Below are positions 40,249-53,382 of a stretch of DNA of 64,000 nucleotides, piece after piece. The notes below the pieces were generated by a model. The model was not told the origin of the DNA. It ran no database searches and was given only the letters and a program-made list of their open reading frames with translations. The translations under genes were made by a program, and so were the position numbers. The stretch comes from Strigops habroptila (Eukaryota; Chordata; Aves; Psittaciformes; Psittacidae), in assembly GCF_004027225.2 (NCBI RefSeq), contig NC_044282.2, positions 65,395,225 to 65,459,224 on the forward strand. The letters run 5' to 3'. How positions within the stretch are numbered: the first letter of the stretch is position 1; every line of letters begins with the position of its first letter.

Positions 40249-43200
40249 TTATGTTTAAGATGTGAGACTGCGCTGCAAAATTTATATCTGATTTTTTTTT
40301 GTCTCCACAATTCAGGGATTATTCACATCTTCATTGTGGATATAAACCCTACTAGACCTGAAATAAGACTATTTCCAAATTGGGCCAGGTTTTCAATATG
40401 TTTTCTAGTAGGGACAAGTAGTCTGAGAGCTTCTTGTAAGCTGCAATTCTTCAGAACTAAGTGTGTGTCTGAACCAGCTTCTGAAATCTTGGGTTAGAAT
40501 TTATTAGCTGTATATTTCCACGGTCTCCTCTGAATGAGGAAAACTCATTCGGAAATGAAAAAAGCCTTGAATGGGTAAAATCCATGTGGAGTGGAATCAC
40601 TCAACTTGGTAAAGCTTTATTTTTTTCCAAAGAGGAAAAAGCAACAACCAAAAACCCCTGACCAAATTCTTGAGCTGTGTTTGGAATGGGCTGTGATAAA
40701 GCTGATTTAATTAAAAATAAAAAAGGGGGGGTGGGTTATTGCCTACTCAGAAAGAACCTTGAAGTACTTCAGTGTCATGTGAGGTAGCCTGTGTCTAAAC
40801 ATACTTCACAGAAACACTTTTTCACAGCCAAGTTGTTAAAAATGTTACAAAATACCTTCTTTTGGTGTCACAATTAGGAATGGTTGCCCCACCTTGAAAG
40901 AACATTTTGTGCTAAATATTCATATGTTGTCTATGTGAACTTGCACTAACATACATTATATTCTTCCTCCCCTCCTTGACTAGCTTGAGAAGAAATAGGC
41001 GTAATATTGCTAAACCGGTTGAATGTGACATCTGCTTGAGGCATAGCATCTTTCTCAAGGGCTGTTTTGAGTAAACAGCCTGAAAACCAAAGGGAGAGCC
41101 TGATTCACCATTCTGCCGTGCCAGCTTTCCGCCCCTGTCACTCTCCTGCTGTGAGGCTGAGACCGAAGCCCTGAGATTTTAACGTGACGGAGCAGCACTG
41201 AGATTTTTATCTTCTGGGATTTAGAACTATTCACAGTGGAGGAAACAAGAATAGAGTAGCGACGGCACTCCCCAGCTTGGTAGTAGGGCTGGGGTAGGAT
41301 GATGTGCTGTAGTCCTAAGGGAGGATGAGTTCAGAGGGAGGTAGTGGGCATTTCAGAGCCAGCCAAGCACACAGGCTGTGGAGCTGCATGACAGTTTCCC
41401 AGGGATGGGCATTTGCCACCTTCTGCAACCTTGTAAGAGGACACACAGCAAAAAACCAGCATTGCTTACAAGTTTGGAAGGCATGAATGAATTCATGTTC
41501 CTACTTGCCTTCTTTAAAAGAGGCTCCCAAGTAAGTAATAGGAAAATATAGGAGTAGCCATGCTACTAAGGTATTCTTTTCCCCACAGCGTATCTGATGT
41601 GGGGCTCATCTTGCTTCCCATCCACAAGAAGTGCTCTCCACAGAAATCTACAGCTCTGCTTTCTGCACTGAGGCTGCTTACAGTGACTTTTCCCTGCAGG
41701 AAACTGCAGAACCACAGTTAGTGGTGGCTCTAAGCAACCTCCCAGCACCCCTGGAATTGATACGAGTCTGAGGAACAAGAGTCAGGCTGAGGGCAGCCCT
41801 AAATGCTCACTGTGATAAGCACAGAAGTTAGGAAGAAAAGCTACACCAGCCCAGGTACCTGGTGAGTGACCTGGTGAGATTTTTTGTAATCGTGAGTATT
41901 GTTCTGATTTTCTCATGTGGATCAGAAAGCTTAGAGGTACAAGTCACTGTGCAATGAGTGGTGTGTGGGGTTAGAACCAAGGCCAACCCAAACGGGGAGA
42001 AAAAATGAGCTGCAGACGCTTTATCTGGCTTTGATACACCCTCCCAGCTCCTCCCAGCAATCACTGCTCTTATGAACGTACACAATTACTACAATGAGGA
42101 GATTCAGCAGCATGTGCAAGATCAAAATAATAAACTCCTGCTTTGCCACAGGTCCTCCCTAGCTTCTGTTGCATGGCCCCTCCATCTGTCTGTCAACAAA
42201 CAGCTACATCCTGCTGCTTTTAAAATCCATGGCAAAAATCCCTTTGACTTTCCTGGAAATAGGTCCATAAGAAAAGGGTTATTTCTAGCTCTCCCTCTCC
42301 AGTTATTTTCAGCTGGGGCATACTCTAAAACTGAGAATATTTTTAAGTATGAACAGAGGACTATTTCTGTCCACATTATCCATTTGATAGAGTCAACAGA
42401 AAGCACAGCAGTTTCGCAGTAAGCTGATGAAAAGTCTTACATTCATCACCTTCTGATTTTAAAACATGGGGATGCGCACAAAACGACTGGGCAATAACAG
42501 TAATATGTATCACTCACCACAGAGCTATTCTTATGTGTTGTGACAATTTCATAATGGAATTTTAATAACAATAAACTGTGAAATCTCCACCAGGTTGTTC
42601 TGTCTTTTATCTGAATTATTAATGCTCGTTACACACCCTCTTGACTGCTTTAACTTCTGGCTTCTTTTATCTCCTGACTGTTTTTCAGATGTAGCTAACT
42701 CTTTCCCTCATAAAACCGTAGTGTGAAACTTCAGAATGAGATGTGCAGCTTTGGTAGCAGCTTGTGTAAAACTCCTTTACAGTTTAAATGCACTACACAG
42801 ATCAAATATCATCAGAGGAAAGAATAGCTTGCTTACTCATGCAAGACTCCCACTGACATCACTGGGCAGTGGAAGCCTCAGGAGTTAACAGGCACGACTC
42901 AGACCTTATGGCCAGGCCACGAGACACAGATTGCTGATGGCTTTTGCAGAGGATAAACCAGCCTGTCAGCAGTGTAACTCACACACGCGCTTCAGTTCAC
43001 TCTGCTGAATCCATGGGTGAGGGCTACATGGTGTAAAACCACCGGATCAGCTCCAGAGACATGTTACTACAAGATCCGGTGGTTTACTCATTGGCATGAC
43101 CCTAACTAAAGTTCACAATGACCTAAGTGCAAGAGGAAACTTTAAGGTCTCAGCTTCTTTCAGTTAAAGCTATTGGAAAAATTCTGCATGACCCAAATGA

Positions 43201-43660
43201 CTGTGCCCTACGTCCAGTTGTGGCTGTAAAAAATGAGTGGGGTTTCTGAGGGAAACCTCAAAATCCAAACAGCACTGAAGCAGCAGGTGAACAAGATTTG
43301 AATACGGCTAGTTCTGTGAGTTTTCTCCTGATAAAATTACTATGAATCAGATGCTCCCCCCCAGTTCAGCCTAGCTCTAATCCATGAGCATGGATCCGTG
43401 GCCATCCCTGCTCAAACCAGCCTGAAACTGGCCCTTTGTTTACTATACATGACCCTGAAAAGGGTATCTTACAACATCTAGAGATTCCAAGCTAAAACAC
43501 AGCATTAGGTGACCTAAATGCAATCCAGAAATGGTTGTGAATAGTATAAAGGCAGTATCTAGTCCCTACCAGACAGCAGAACATAACAGCAATAAATGCC
43601 TGGGGGATTTTCAAAAGGGGGAATGTATACATTGGATTTCACCAGTTGTATTGGTGAAAC
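40249..43660. other. Intergenic, no gene recognised
   Basis: AT-leaning sequence with no recognised exon. The only structured element is the 13-bp inverted repeat at 43036-43085. A T-run and an A/G-run near 40.29 and 40.72 kb are simple sequence. Confidence 0.5.
43036..43085. repeat. Perfect 13-bp inverted repeat, 24-bp loop
   Basis: AAACCACCGGATC at 43036-43048 is the exact reverse complement of GATCCGGTGGTTT at 43073-43085. The stem is GC-rich against an AT-rich background and has two CpGs. It does not match the terminal repeats of a transposon I know, and no flanking target duplication is evident. Confidence 0.9.
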
Positions 43661-44247
43661 TGTCCTGCTTTTGGCTGGGATAGAGTTAATTTTCTTCCTA
43701 GTAACTGGTGCAGCGCAGTGTTTTGGCTTTAGTCTGAGAACAATGCAATGCTGATAACAAACCAATGTTTTGGTTGTTGCTCAGTAGCACTTACCCTGAT
43801 CAAGGACTTTTCAGTCTCATGCTCTGCCAGTGAGGAGGGGCACAAGAAGCTGGGAGGGAGCAGAGACAGGACACCTGACCCAAACTAGCCAAAGGGGTAT
43901 TCCATACCACAGACATCATGGCCAGTGTATAAACTGAGGGGAGTCACCTGGAAGGGGCTGATTGCTGCTCGGGTCAGGCTGGGTAACTATCAGTCAGCAG
44001 GTGGTGAGCAATTGTATTGTGCATCACTGCTGTTTGTTAGTTTAGGGGGTTTCTTCCCTCTTAGTTTTATACCTCTCTTCTGGTTATTTCCCTTTCATTA
44101 TTATTAGTATTATACTGTACTTTGTTTAACTATTAAACTGTTTTTATCTCAACCCACTGGTTTTACTTTTTTCCCCCAATTCTCCTCTCCATCCCATTGC
44201 AAGAGCGGGGAGCGAGCAGCTGCATGGTACTTAGTTAAACCACGACA
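43661..44247 (+). mobile_element. Solo LTR of an avian endogenous retrovirus
   Basis: A 587-bp element starting TGTCCTGCTTTTGGCTGGGA and ending ACCACGACA (TG...CA ends). Inside are GTTAATTTTCTTCCTAGTAA, AAAGGGGTATTCCATACCAC, a TATAAA box at 43928-43933, an ATTAAA polyadenylation signal at 44132-44137 with TTTTTATCTCAACCCACTGG just after it, and a C/G-rich 3' end. I recognise this as a common bird ERV LTR (ERVL/ERV3-like by memory). No internal gag-pol sequence or second LTR follows, so it is a solo LTR left by recombination. The 5-bp flanks GAAAC and CTAAC match at 3 of 5 bases, a possible eroded target duplication. Confidence 0.88.
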
Positions 44248-47200
44248 CTAACTCCTGCAGAGGCCCTTGAAAAGCTCTCATTTGACCTGTAATAGTGCGT
44301 AAACTACAGGCATGAGTTTTGGGGGGAAGGTAGGGAAGGGGCTGCCTATTCCGCTGAGAGCACCTGATGTGGCAAGTGCCATGTGTCATTCTCTACCATT
44401 CACATCAGTACTTCAGGCGCTCCAGAGCTGGGCCTTATTTTGGTGGAGTGTTTCCGAGCTTGAAGTCAAGCCAATTCATGTAGAGGGATTTACTCACAGC
44501 AATACCATGAATATATGACTCTTTGCTAGCACTGCACTGGATCTTATTTTTAAATTATGACTTTCACCACTCTTCTAAGAATAGAGGCTGGCTCTGAAAT
44601 GGTCACGTCGGCTCCAGCATTCTCCACAAGTTACACATTACTCATCCTGTTCAGGTTTTGAGGTTTTAGTTTCCACACTGGTGCCTTGCTAGATCAGGGC
44701 TGTGATGCTGGGAGGGGGTGTCATTCTGTGAAAGACCCTGAGAAGGAGCTTTCTTTCAGCAGCTCTCCCCAGCAGGCATAAGGAGACCTGCAAGTCTCCC
44801 TCAGCAATCAGAAGCGACAGCGACTCCTGGTTTGCAGAACAGGGCTTCCCTGTGAAAAGTAGGAACAAAAGCCTGGTTAAGTAGAAAAACACTGAAGCTG
44901 AACAGTAAATCTCAGCAGCAGAGAAAAGTGTTAGTAGGCAGCAGTAGGAGCCATGTTTCCTTGGTGTCCAGAGGTTGCGGGCAGGCACTGCTTCAATTGG
45001 GCAGAGAGGCAGAGCTCCGCTCATGGAGTATACTGTTGCCAAGTGCTGATGGAGATGCTGGAGGTTTCCGAGTGCTCAGTGGCTCTGCCTTCACTTGGCT
45101 TCAAAAACCCTTGTAATGGGAGAAAAGCCAGTGCTGACAGTATTGTAATGTATGACAAGCTACAGCAGCAGCTCCAGCACTGTGTGCTTGAAAAAGCGAA
45201 TAGGATTCTTTCCTGGCTGCTCTCCAAGAAACTCTCTGTTCAATGGGAAAGATAATCACTGTCTAGAAGAGATCCAGACCACAACTAAGGACAAAATATG
45301 GCTCTAGGTAGCAGAAATACTCTTGGGAAAGCAACAGATTCACTACAATCTCCAGAGGAAAATAACATATTTAAAAGTACAAAGGCCACAACGATGATAG
45401 TGGGGTTACTTTTACACCCAGTTTTGGAAGAAAGGTACAATGAGCTGCAGTGGCTACAAAACAGACTCTGAGGGGCAAAGCTCTGGATTATTGTGTGGGT
45501 GCAGAACACAGCTTCCACCTCCATTCCCTTCCATTTCCACTGCCTTTTCTGAGGGGTGGCTGGTCCTCTCCATAAGAAAGAACCATTGCTGGAAACCCCA
45601 CAGCCAGAGGAGTTCTCCTATGGTTTCAGGTTTTCATGTGTCCTCTGCAGACACTGACCCAGGTGTACTTTATTTAGTACCACCCACTGAAGAACTTTAA
45701 AGCACTGACAAACTTTACAATTTGTGTTAACTCATGACTGCTCCTTGCCATTTCTAGTATTACTGCTGGTATTCTGTGGGCAGAGAGAGGGAAGAACTGA
45801 GATGTAACAACAGTTTCTCAGCAATCAGTACTGTAATTTGGAATATACTGATTTGCACGCACTTAATGTCTCATCACTGTGACTTTTGGCAACAACACTG
45901 AAGTTCAGGCTCCCAAGCCCCCTCCTGTGCTCACCAGAGAGACATGTTATTCTGGGCCAGAACACACAACAGTAAGGTCGAGTAATGTTATACACTGAGT
46001 AGCTCCTCTGGGATCAGAGGGGCTATTTGTGATGCAAAATCCTTCCAAAATATGGGGGGTTTTTAACAGTGAAAACTGAATGTCAGCCCATCCATTTTTT
46101 GCAGCCTCTACTGACTCACGGTGCTTTCAGTTGTGACTTAAATAATGCAGAAGAGAAGCTGGAACATGGAAGATCAGGTTTCTTAGCAGGGAGTTGTTTG
46201 CTGCGCCTTGAATTCAAAAGATGATGCACACACACATTTCCCTACACAAAATACAGCAATCGCAATCTGAGTGATGCAAACTGACAGATCTCTTTTGATT
46301 TGGGTGGAAGTACCCTGGTTGATAGCAACTGAGCTGGAGCATGAACTCATTTAAGGTTCCCATAATAAACCTAACCTTTGAGCTATTCAAAAGATGCTCT
46401 CAGGCAAAGTAACAGGATTCTATTTAGCAAAGGAAGCACATGATTGTTTTAATGCATTGTACAGCTGAGGCTGAGGTTATGCTGGCTAGATGATGATGTT
46501 TTTCAGTGAAAGGGAAATCAGTTGTAATTATAATTGTTGCTGTCTTTATGTATTACCAGCTGTATTGATTACCTTCATCCTGTGTGTCACTGGCAACTAG
46601 GGAACATGATACATTATCTCATGCTAGTGTTGGAGAGCAGTAGAGATTAAAAACAAGATTCCCACAGAGTAATTGTAGCAACTGGATGATCGTACACATG
46701 CATATTAACATGCCAACAGATGAATTCCTGTTCAGTGCCAGCAAACATTTCACTGTCAGGGGCAGGAGGAAAGGGCAGGAATGAACAACTTAGAAGTTCA
46801 GCAACTGACCAGCACAGCATTTTTACCTCTAAGAATGTCGTCCGAGAGCTGTGTGTGCCTCACATTGGCCAGTGTGAAAGAGAAGCTGGTAAAAAGAATT
46901 TCACTTTCCAGGATAACAAGCTGAGGTATTTGCAGGTCAGAGTGTCCACCTCTCTCCTGCCTTAATTGGTACCATAACACATGAAATTACCTCTCTGTGC
47001 CAGTAAAGAGAGCTGATGGCCATCCATAAACATCCTACCAGGGCTCAGGCCTGGGTCTCAGCTGCCAGCAGGCAGTGTTTGGGGTGCCTGTGTGGTGCAG
47101 AGTTCCTGGCTCACTAAATCTCATCAAGACAGCAGAAGTGCAAGGTTTATTACTGGGCACAAAACTGTACAGATGTGAGCACACAGCTGACAGGGCCAAG

Positions 47201-50200
47201 CTGCCTGTAAGCAAAGTCAGTTGGGAGGCAACCAGGAGCTGCCTGTGCAGATGTACAGCAGCATCTGTTGGGAACTTCTACGTCTTGTAAAGCATTTATA
47301 TGTCTCATAAAGCAGAAGCAGCTGTTTCAAACTCTCTGGGATAATATCAGCCAGGTTAACAGTCCTATCATTGGGCTGGTTTAGACAGGAGTTGTACAGG
47401 ACTGCTCAAGGTCTGAACCTTTCCACTAAAAGCCAACCCAATACCACTTGTAGTAGCAATAACTATCGTACGCTTGAAGCATTGAGCAATCATTCAGGTA
47501 GGTGGCAGAATGCCAGGTGTCTTCCAGCAGACTGTTGCTGTGTTCAGTATAAACTGATGATCACACACATCACAGGAGCACAGCGACTATTACACTCGAT
47601 AAAACTGGCAGTCCAAACAGTCCCCAGTCTTTGGCTGTGCTAACTGGAATGTGTTTTGGAGGTCAGCACAAGGGATGCTGTGGCAGACAGCTATAGCGTA
47701 GCTGGCCACAGATTTTTCTTTCAATTCTCTGTAAGTAGAGTTGGTCTGAAACCTATTCAATAGTCTTGGATTTTAGGTTTTTATCACTGATATTGCAGTG
47801 ATCACAATTGGGGGTTATTAAACGCCTGATCTTTTTCAGGATCCTGTCATGTTTATGGCAAAGAAAATTCCTGTCTGCCTTCAGTGTACCACTCTTCTGG
47901 GGCCTTATATGCCCTTTTATTCTTTAATAAGTGGATGAGTAAAGAAAAAACCCTAAACTACCTTCTCAGTATCATTTAGCTTTCTATATTCTTTCATCAT
48001 GTTTATTATCACTTTTCAAGGTACACAGACCTTTTCAACCTAATGACCAAATAACAGAGAGGAAACTTTTCTAAAGCATGGCTTCAATCCACACTACAAG
48101 AATTAACAGTCACCACAGTCAAAGTAAATTTCAGGTGGTGGCATATTGCCTAACATCCTGATGTAAATGTAAGATAAAGGCCTGCGCCAGGGGGTGTAGT
48201 GCAACATGAAATTCACACTTTGCATATCAACCTTTATCTTTATTTCAGAAAAGCCTCTAATTATGCTGAAATATGTCCTTTCAACCTTCCCTACACCTGG
48301 CCTTCAGGAACCCCCCCTAGTTAACTGCAGCCCAGTGACTCCCTTTATGTCATTCTCTCCCCACAAAGGATTTTAGACACCGAATCTACACAGCCACAGC
48401 TCCAGACCAAATGGACCTCTACCTCCTCAGCCTGTTCCCACCTGCCTCTGGCCAGCTCCAGACAATTTTTGTGGCTTACTTTATGCTGAAGCCATCTTTT
48501 TCTACCTCCAGTGCTGGAAGGGACTTGCCAGATCTGACCTCTCAGAACACACCACTGCACAGAGAACATCTTGTTCTAGAGAAGGCATGGCAGGAAGAAA
48601 CATCCTTTGTAGCATTCAGGGAGCCAGGTTTCAAACCGGAGGCCACAATTTTCATTGCCAAGGACTGCCCCTGTCTCAGGCACATAGCAGCTCCACTTGG
48701 CCTCTTCTAAGCTGCTTGTTTTAGACCTCAAACAGATCCAAAGGGGAATGCTGGATACCTTCACAGGTGAACTTCCATATACGGCCATGAAGCCAGGCTG
48801 TGGCTGGCATGCAGGCATATATCAGCATGCCAGAACTTCCTCAGCAACACGTAACTAGTATACACAAATACAATTACACATGCGTTTATTGGGAGAAGGT
48901 GGTAGAGTGACTCAAACATGTGTCAACAGCTTCCAAGGGTGAGGATTTAAAAAAGCTATTTGGTGCAATAAAGACTGATGCTTAATACACAGGCTTCCGC
49001 AAAGTCGGCTCTTTTTGCTTCGGCGAGCTGAGTGGCTCCATTAATGGGAAAACTGGGAAGCCTTCAAGTGGGTGAGTAGTAGGTGAAATTGCAGGGGTAT
49101 TCATGCCACCTTCTGCAGCATCTAATTTCAGCTGCGGTAATTCAGGCTGGTCTCTGTGGGTTCCCTATATAGGCAGTGGAAAAAGAGACGCTGCTCCAGA
49201 GGATGATTTAGCAGAGACAGATTTAATGCCCTGAATGGTCTTCCAGAGGCTGTAGCGCCTATGTTTATAAAGGGACCTTGAGGACACTCTCCTCCTACCA
49301 AACACCCAAATGCAGATGCCTGATCTCCCTTATCACACACTTATCCTGTGTTTGAAGTTTAAAAAAGAAAACAGAAGTGGAAACAACAGCCACAGAGAGG
49401 TGACTCCAGCTGCTCCCTTAAGCACCTGCTAACAAGAAGGAAACCATCACCCCAAGAAAGTGAAGAACAGCAAAGGCTTTCAGGGCTGAAGGCAGAGGGT
49501 TAAGCATTACTCACACAACAAAGACAACACTTGCTATTCTGCTTCCACAGGGGGTTCACCTGTCCTGCCAGGCTTGGAAAGAGACCTGAATAAAAAGCCC
49601 TGGAAGGAGCCAAGGCACTTAGCATCCCACAGGTGATGCAAGCATCTTCTGCACGTAGGAGTAAGAAACACAACACACTCTATCAACTAGAAACACTAAA
49701 TGATGTGGAAAGGGCTCTTTAAACATGTGACCTTTATTTATTTTTAATTACTTTCCATATTGCTGAGAGCAGAGTTTCTTATTAGCCAAATTCAAAACAA
49801 TTATTGGTTAGAGGAACTTTCAGTGGCTTTCAAGCAGGTCCTGCACTGCCAGAAACAGGAAGGCAATAGGAAAACACTGTGCCTCCCCTTCCACTCAAAG
49901 TAAAACTAGATAAAGCAGAATCATATTTCAAAAGAGCAGATTTATTGTTTTGCTTAGACTAAACAGGGTAATTTTTTACTCCTCCTCCTTTTTGAACTGT
50001 TCAGCTCCAGCAGATAAAGGGAGATGCAGAACAGAGCCTGCTCAGAACCCAAGCTACCAAATAGCTCTTGGCTAGTGAGTTTCTTTGCAGAAGGCACGGG
50101 AATGCTAAATGTTCCAGTATTCAGCCTTCATTCCATGGTTGTCTCGTGCTCTTGAATGCAGAGTAAACAATGCTGGTACTCTACTGATGTTGGGGAGGTT

Positions 50201-52877
50201 ACGGCAGCAAACAAATCTGACCTGAGCTGGTCTGGATTGTCAGTTTTGTGCATAGCTTACATTTTATCACACTAAAATGGCTGAATGCCAGAGCTGATGG
50301 GTGAATGACCGCTGGCCACACAAAGTCCCAGTCAGCCTGATAGTGATTCAGAGCACTCTACCAAAAGGTATAAATAGCAGGTATTCATTATTAAGTGACC
50401 ACCTCTGGGCGAATGGGATAGAAGCAATTTGTTGAGCTCAGCCTCAGCTAGCACCAACGCTATGATGTATGTGTGCTCACCCTCCCATAAGGCCTTTACA
50501 AAGGAGGGGGAATGGGCAGGGTGCCTGAAAACAGAAAGGGAACAGGCCCGTGGCCCTGCACAGAGACAACAGCCCTCCAGCTGCTTATTTAGCAGCAGTC
50601 AGAATGCATCCCATTCTGTGAATCTGCCAGCACACAGGAAAACAACATGGGCATGAAACCCCTTGCTCAGCAGATGCAGGACACAGGGTTTTCATTTTCT
50701 AAGACAATATTATTTTTATATGCAGTCTCAGCTAAACTCAGGAGTCCTGATGTGTTCTCACTCACTTCAAATTCCTTGTCTACTTTGTCCAACTGAAGAC
50801 TGAGCAAAGATTTGGGGATAAAGATGCTGATGGACTGCGGAAGCAGAAAGACAATGATACGTTCATCTATTTTGTTAAACCCAAAGACTTCAGAGATACA
50901 AAACTTTGCATTTACAGGCTTTTTTTATTGCCAAGATAATATATCAGGATAATCCATTTTAATACACCCCAAGGAAGTGAGACAAAACCCCTCAGATTCC
51001 TAACTAGGTTAGGGCTATACTAAACCTCTCATGAGCAAATATCTAGGCAAGGGTGATCCTATCTCTGACAGAGTGACAGCTCTAAGGATGTAATTTAAAG
51101 ATAACACAAGTCAAAGAAGGAGATGTCAAAGAAGGACTGGGACACAGTCATCTGGGTTTTAATTGCAGCTGGCTCCTCTGGAGTATCCTCCAAAGGAATT
51201 TTACACAGGAGCAGCCCATTAACAATAAAAGACCATACACAAAAGCCTCAGAAAACAATCATCATGCACACAAACACTATTAATCACCAAAAAAAGCAGG
51301 CATCACTTTCTTTTCTTTCTGTTCTTTGCAAGAAAAGCATAAATACCTACAGACAGTCACACACAGATTTATTCCTGACTTTCAAAATGTTTTTAATGCC
51401 AGTAAGTCCAAAGCCTACACATATCTGTTACGTAGGTATCACTGCAACTTGTTGCGTTCTACCACTAGAGCGACTTCCCAACTATGATCCCTTGGGAGAC
51501 CGCTCTTCTCTAACAGCCATTGCCTTGTTAAAACAGTGATTCTGGTTTTTTCATAGCTGGGCGATATCAGTGCAATGGGGAACACAAACAGCACCAGAGA
51601 AGGTCCTGGGGTGGGTGACGTTTGCTTCCTGGGAGGTGAAATGGTCGAATTCAATGTCAAAATGTTAGATCAGCCAAAAAAAAATCATAGGAACAAAACC
51701 AGTACTCGAAAGCTCACACAAATGCTGTGTATTTCCCACAAACTAGAACTAGCTGCCACAACTGCAGAGATCTTCTGTTCTTTGTGGGACTCACTCATTC
51801 ACCATCATATTTTCTCTAACAAAAAAACCAAGGGAAACTTGGAGACCCTTACCTAGGGCCAGCATTAGACTGGGGTCCAACACAGCCCTGATCTATTGCT
51901 ACCTGCCCCCTCATATCAGTACCAGTGCAGAAAAAGAAACAGTCACCTTTCAGCTCAGGGGTGTAACGGTCCCACAGAAAGCCAGGCCTGACACTTTTCA
52001 CACATGAAGCTTTCCCACAGGCAAGAATGAGTCTCGAGAAGCTGTAGAGATAAGTTTATAGTGCAGTGATGACTTCTTCTGCACAATCAAGAGAGAAAAA
52101 CACAGCACGGACACTTACTGCACCAGGCCCTGGGGCATGCTTGTAGCTGCGTGGTGCTACCAGGGTACACATTAACAAACAGAGTAATAACTAGGTAATA
52201 ACTGTGAAGGGGGAAGGAACCTATCTCATCCACTCTTCAACTGAATTAAAGGCACCACAGTAGCTTGCATATAACAGAATCTGACTCAGAAGAAACTGGT
52301 CCAGCTCTATGAAGCAAACCAGCCCTAAGGCAAACCAGAGCACGCAGTGACTCCTTGTCACGCTTTGTAGGGGGTTATCACCTCGGGTTTTTTTAGGTAG
52401 CACAGAACTGCAGCTCTGTCTGCCTGCATCTCTGTCAGATGGGAAAGGGGGACTCTCAAGAGAAGTGGCCTAGCTAATAACGGCATAGAAATCGTCAGCC
52501 AAAACCAGAGATGTGTAAGTAACACGGGCCCTCTCTGAAGGTGCAGCCTGTAGGATAATTTAAGCATGTCTTGATGGTGTAGAACTACAGAGTGGAAAAA
52601 TCTTCTCCGTGTAACCTGCTGTCAAACTGCATCTGAAGACATTTCTACGGGAAAAAAGATGAGAAGACTTACGGCTCACCAGCCACCAAGTGGATGCACC
52701 AACCATCCCTGACTGGCTAGTAGCAAGAGAACAGGTCAGTGTGCAACAGCCACCCGAGCAGGTTCAGTCTACATCTTCCTCATTCCCAAAGCAACTCTGC
52801 AAAGGGCCATCTGATAGCAATTGAGTTCCATCAGCACAATTCAGACCAAATGATCCCAGAAAGTACAAGGACATGCT

Positions 52878-52894
52878 GGGGGGGGGGGGGGGGG
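52878..52894 (+). repeat. G17 homopolymer
   Basis: Seventeen consecutive G after ACATGCT. It is a likely slippage hotspot and a place where assembly length may be unreliable. Confidence 0.95.
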
Positions 52895-53348
52895 CAGTCA
52901 TGCTTATGTTATTTTTGAGCAAAAGCTGGTTCACATCCCACCATTTCTTTGAGCAAGAAGAACAAGCACCTGACTGGTGAGAGATCTCTATAGTGCTCCT
53001 GAAACTCCTTCCTGCTCCACATGATGGTATGTATGCACAGGAGTCTTTGCTCCTCGAAAAATCCAGGATATTGTCAACAGGTTGTGTATCAAGAATGTGT
53101 TGCTGCTCAAAGAACTGTGAATGATCTCATAAGCTGCAACATTTCCTAAGTGAAACATGCTGCCAGGGAGACAGAGGTCTGATTTTGGGAGATAGCTGCA
53201 TCACTAGCAAGGGTCATGCATCTTGTCTCCTCCACAGACGAGAATTTGTTGGAAACTCCACCCAGTATGGTGCAGACAGTGAGTTACTGAGGATATGCTC
53301 TCTGCCCAGGGGATTTCTTGCTGAAGAAAACAAGCCCCTTTGCAGCAA

Positions 53349-53382
53349 AATATGGATAAATATGGATAAAATATGGATTGTG
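53349..53382 (+). repeat. ATATGGATAA tandem repeat
   Basis: Three near-copies of ATATGGATA/TAAAATATGGAT in a row, a short slippage array with no coding context. Confidence 0.7.
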
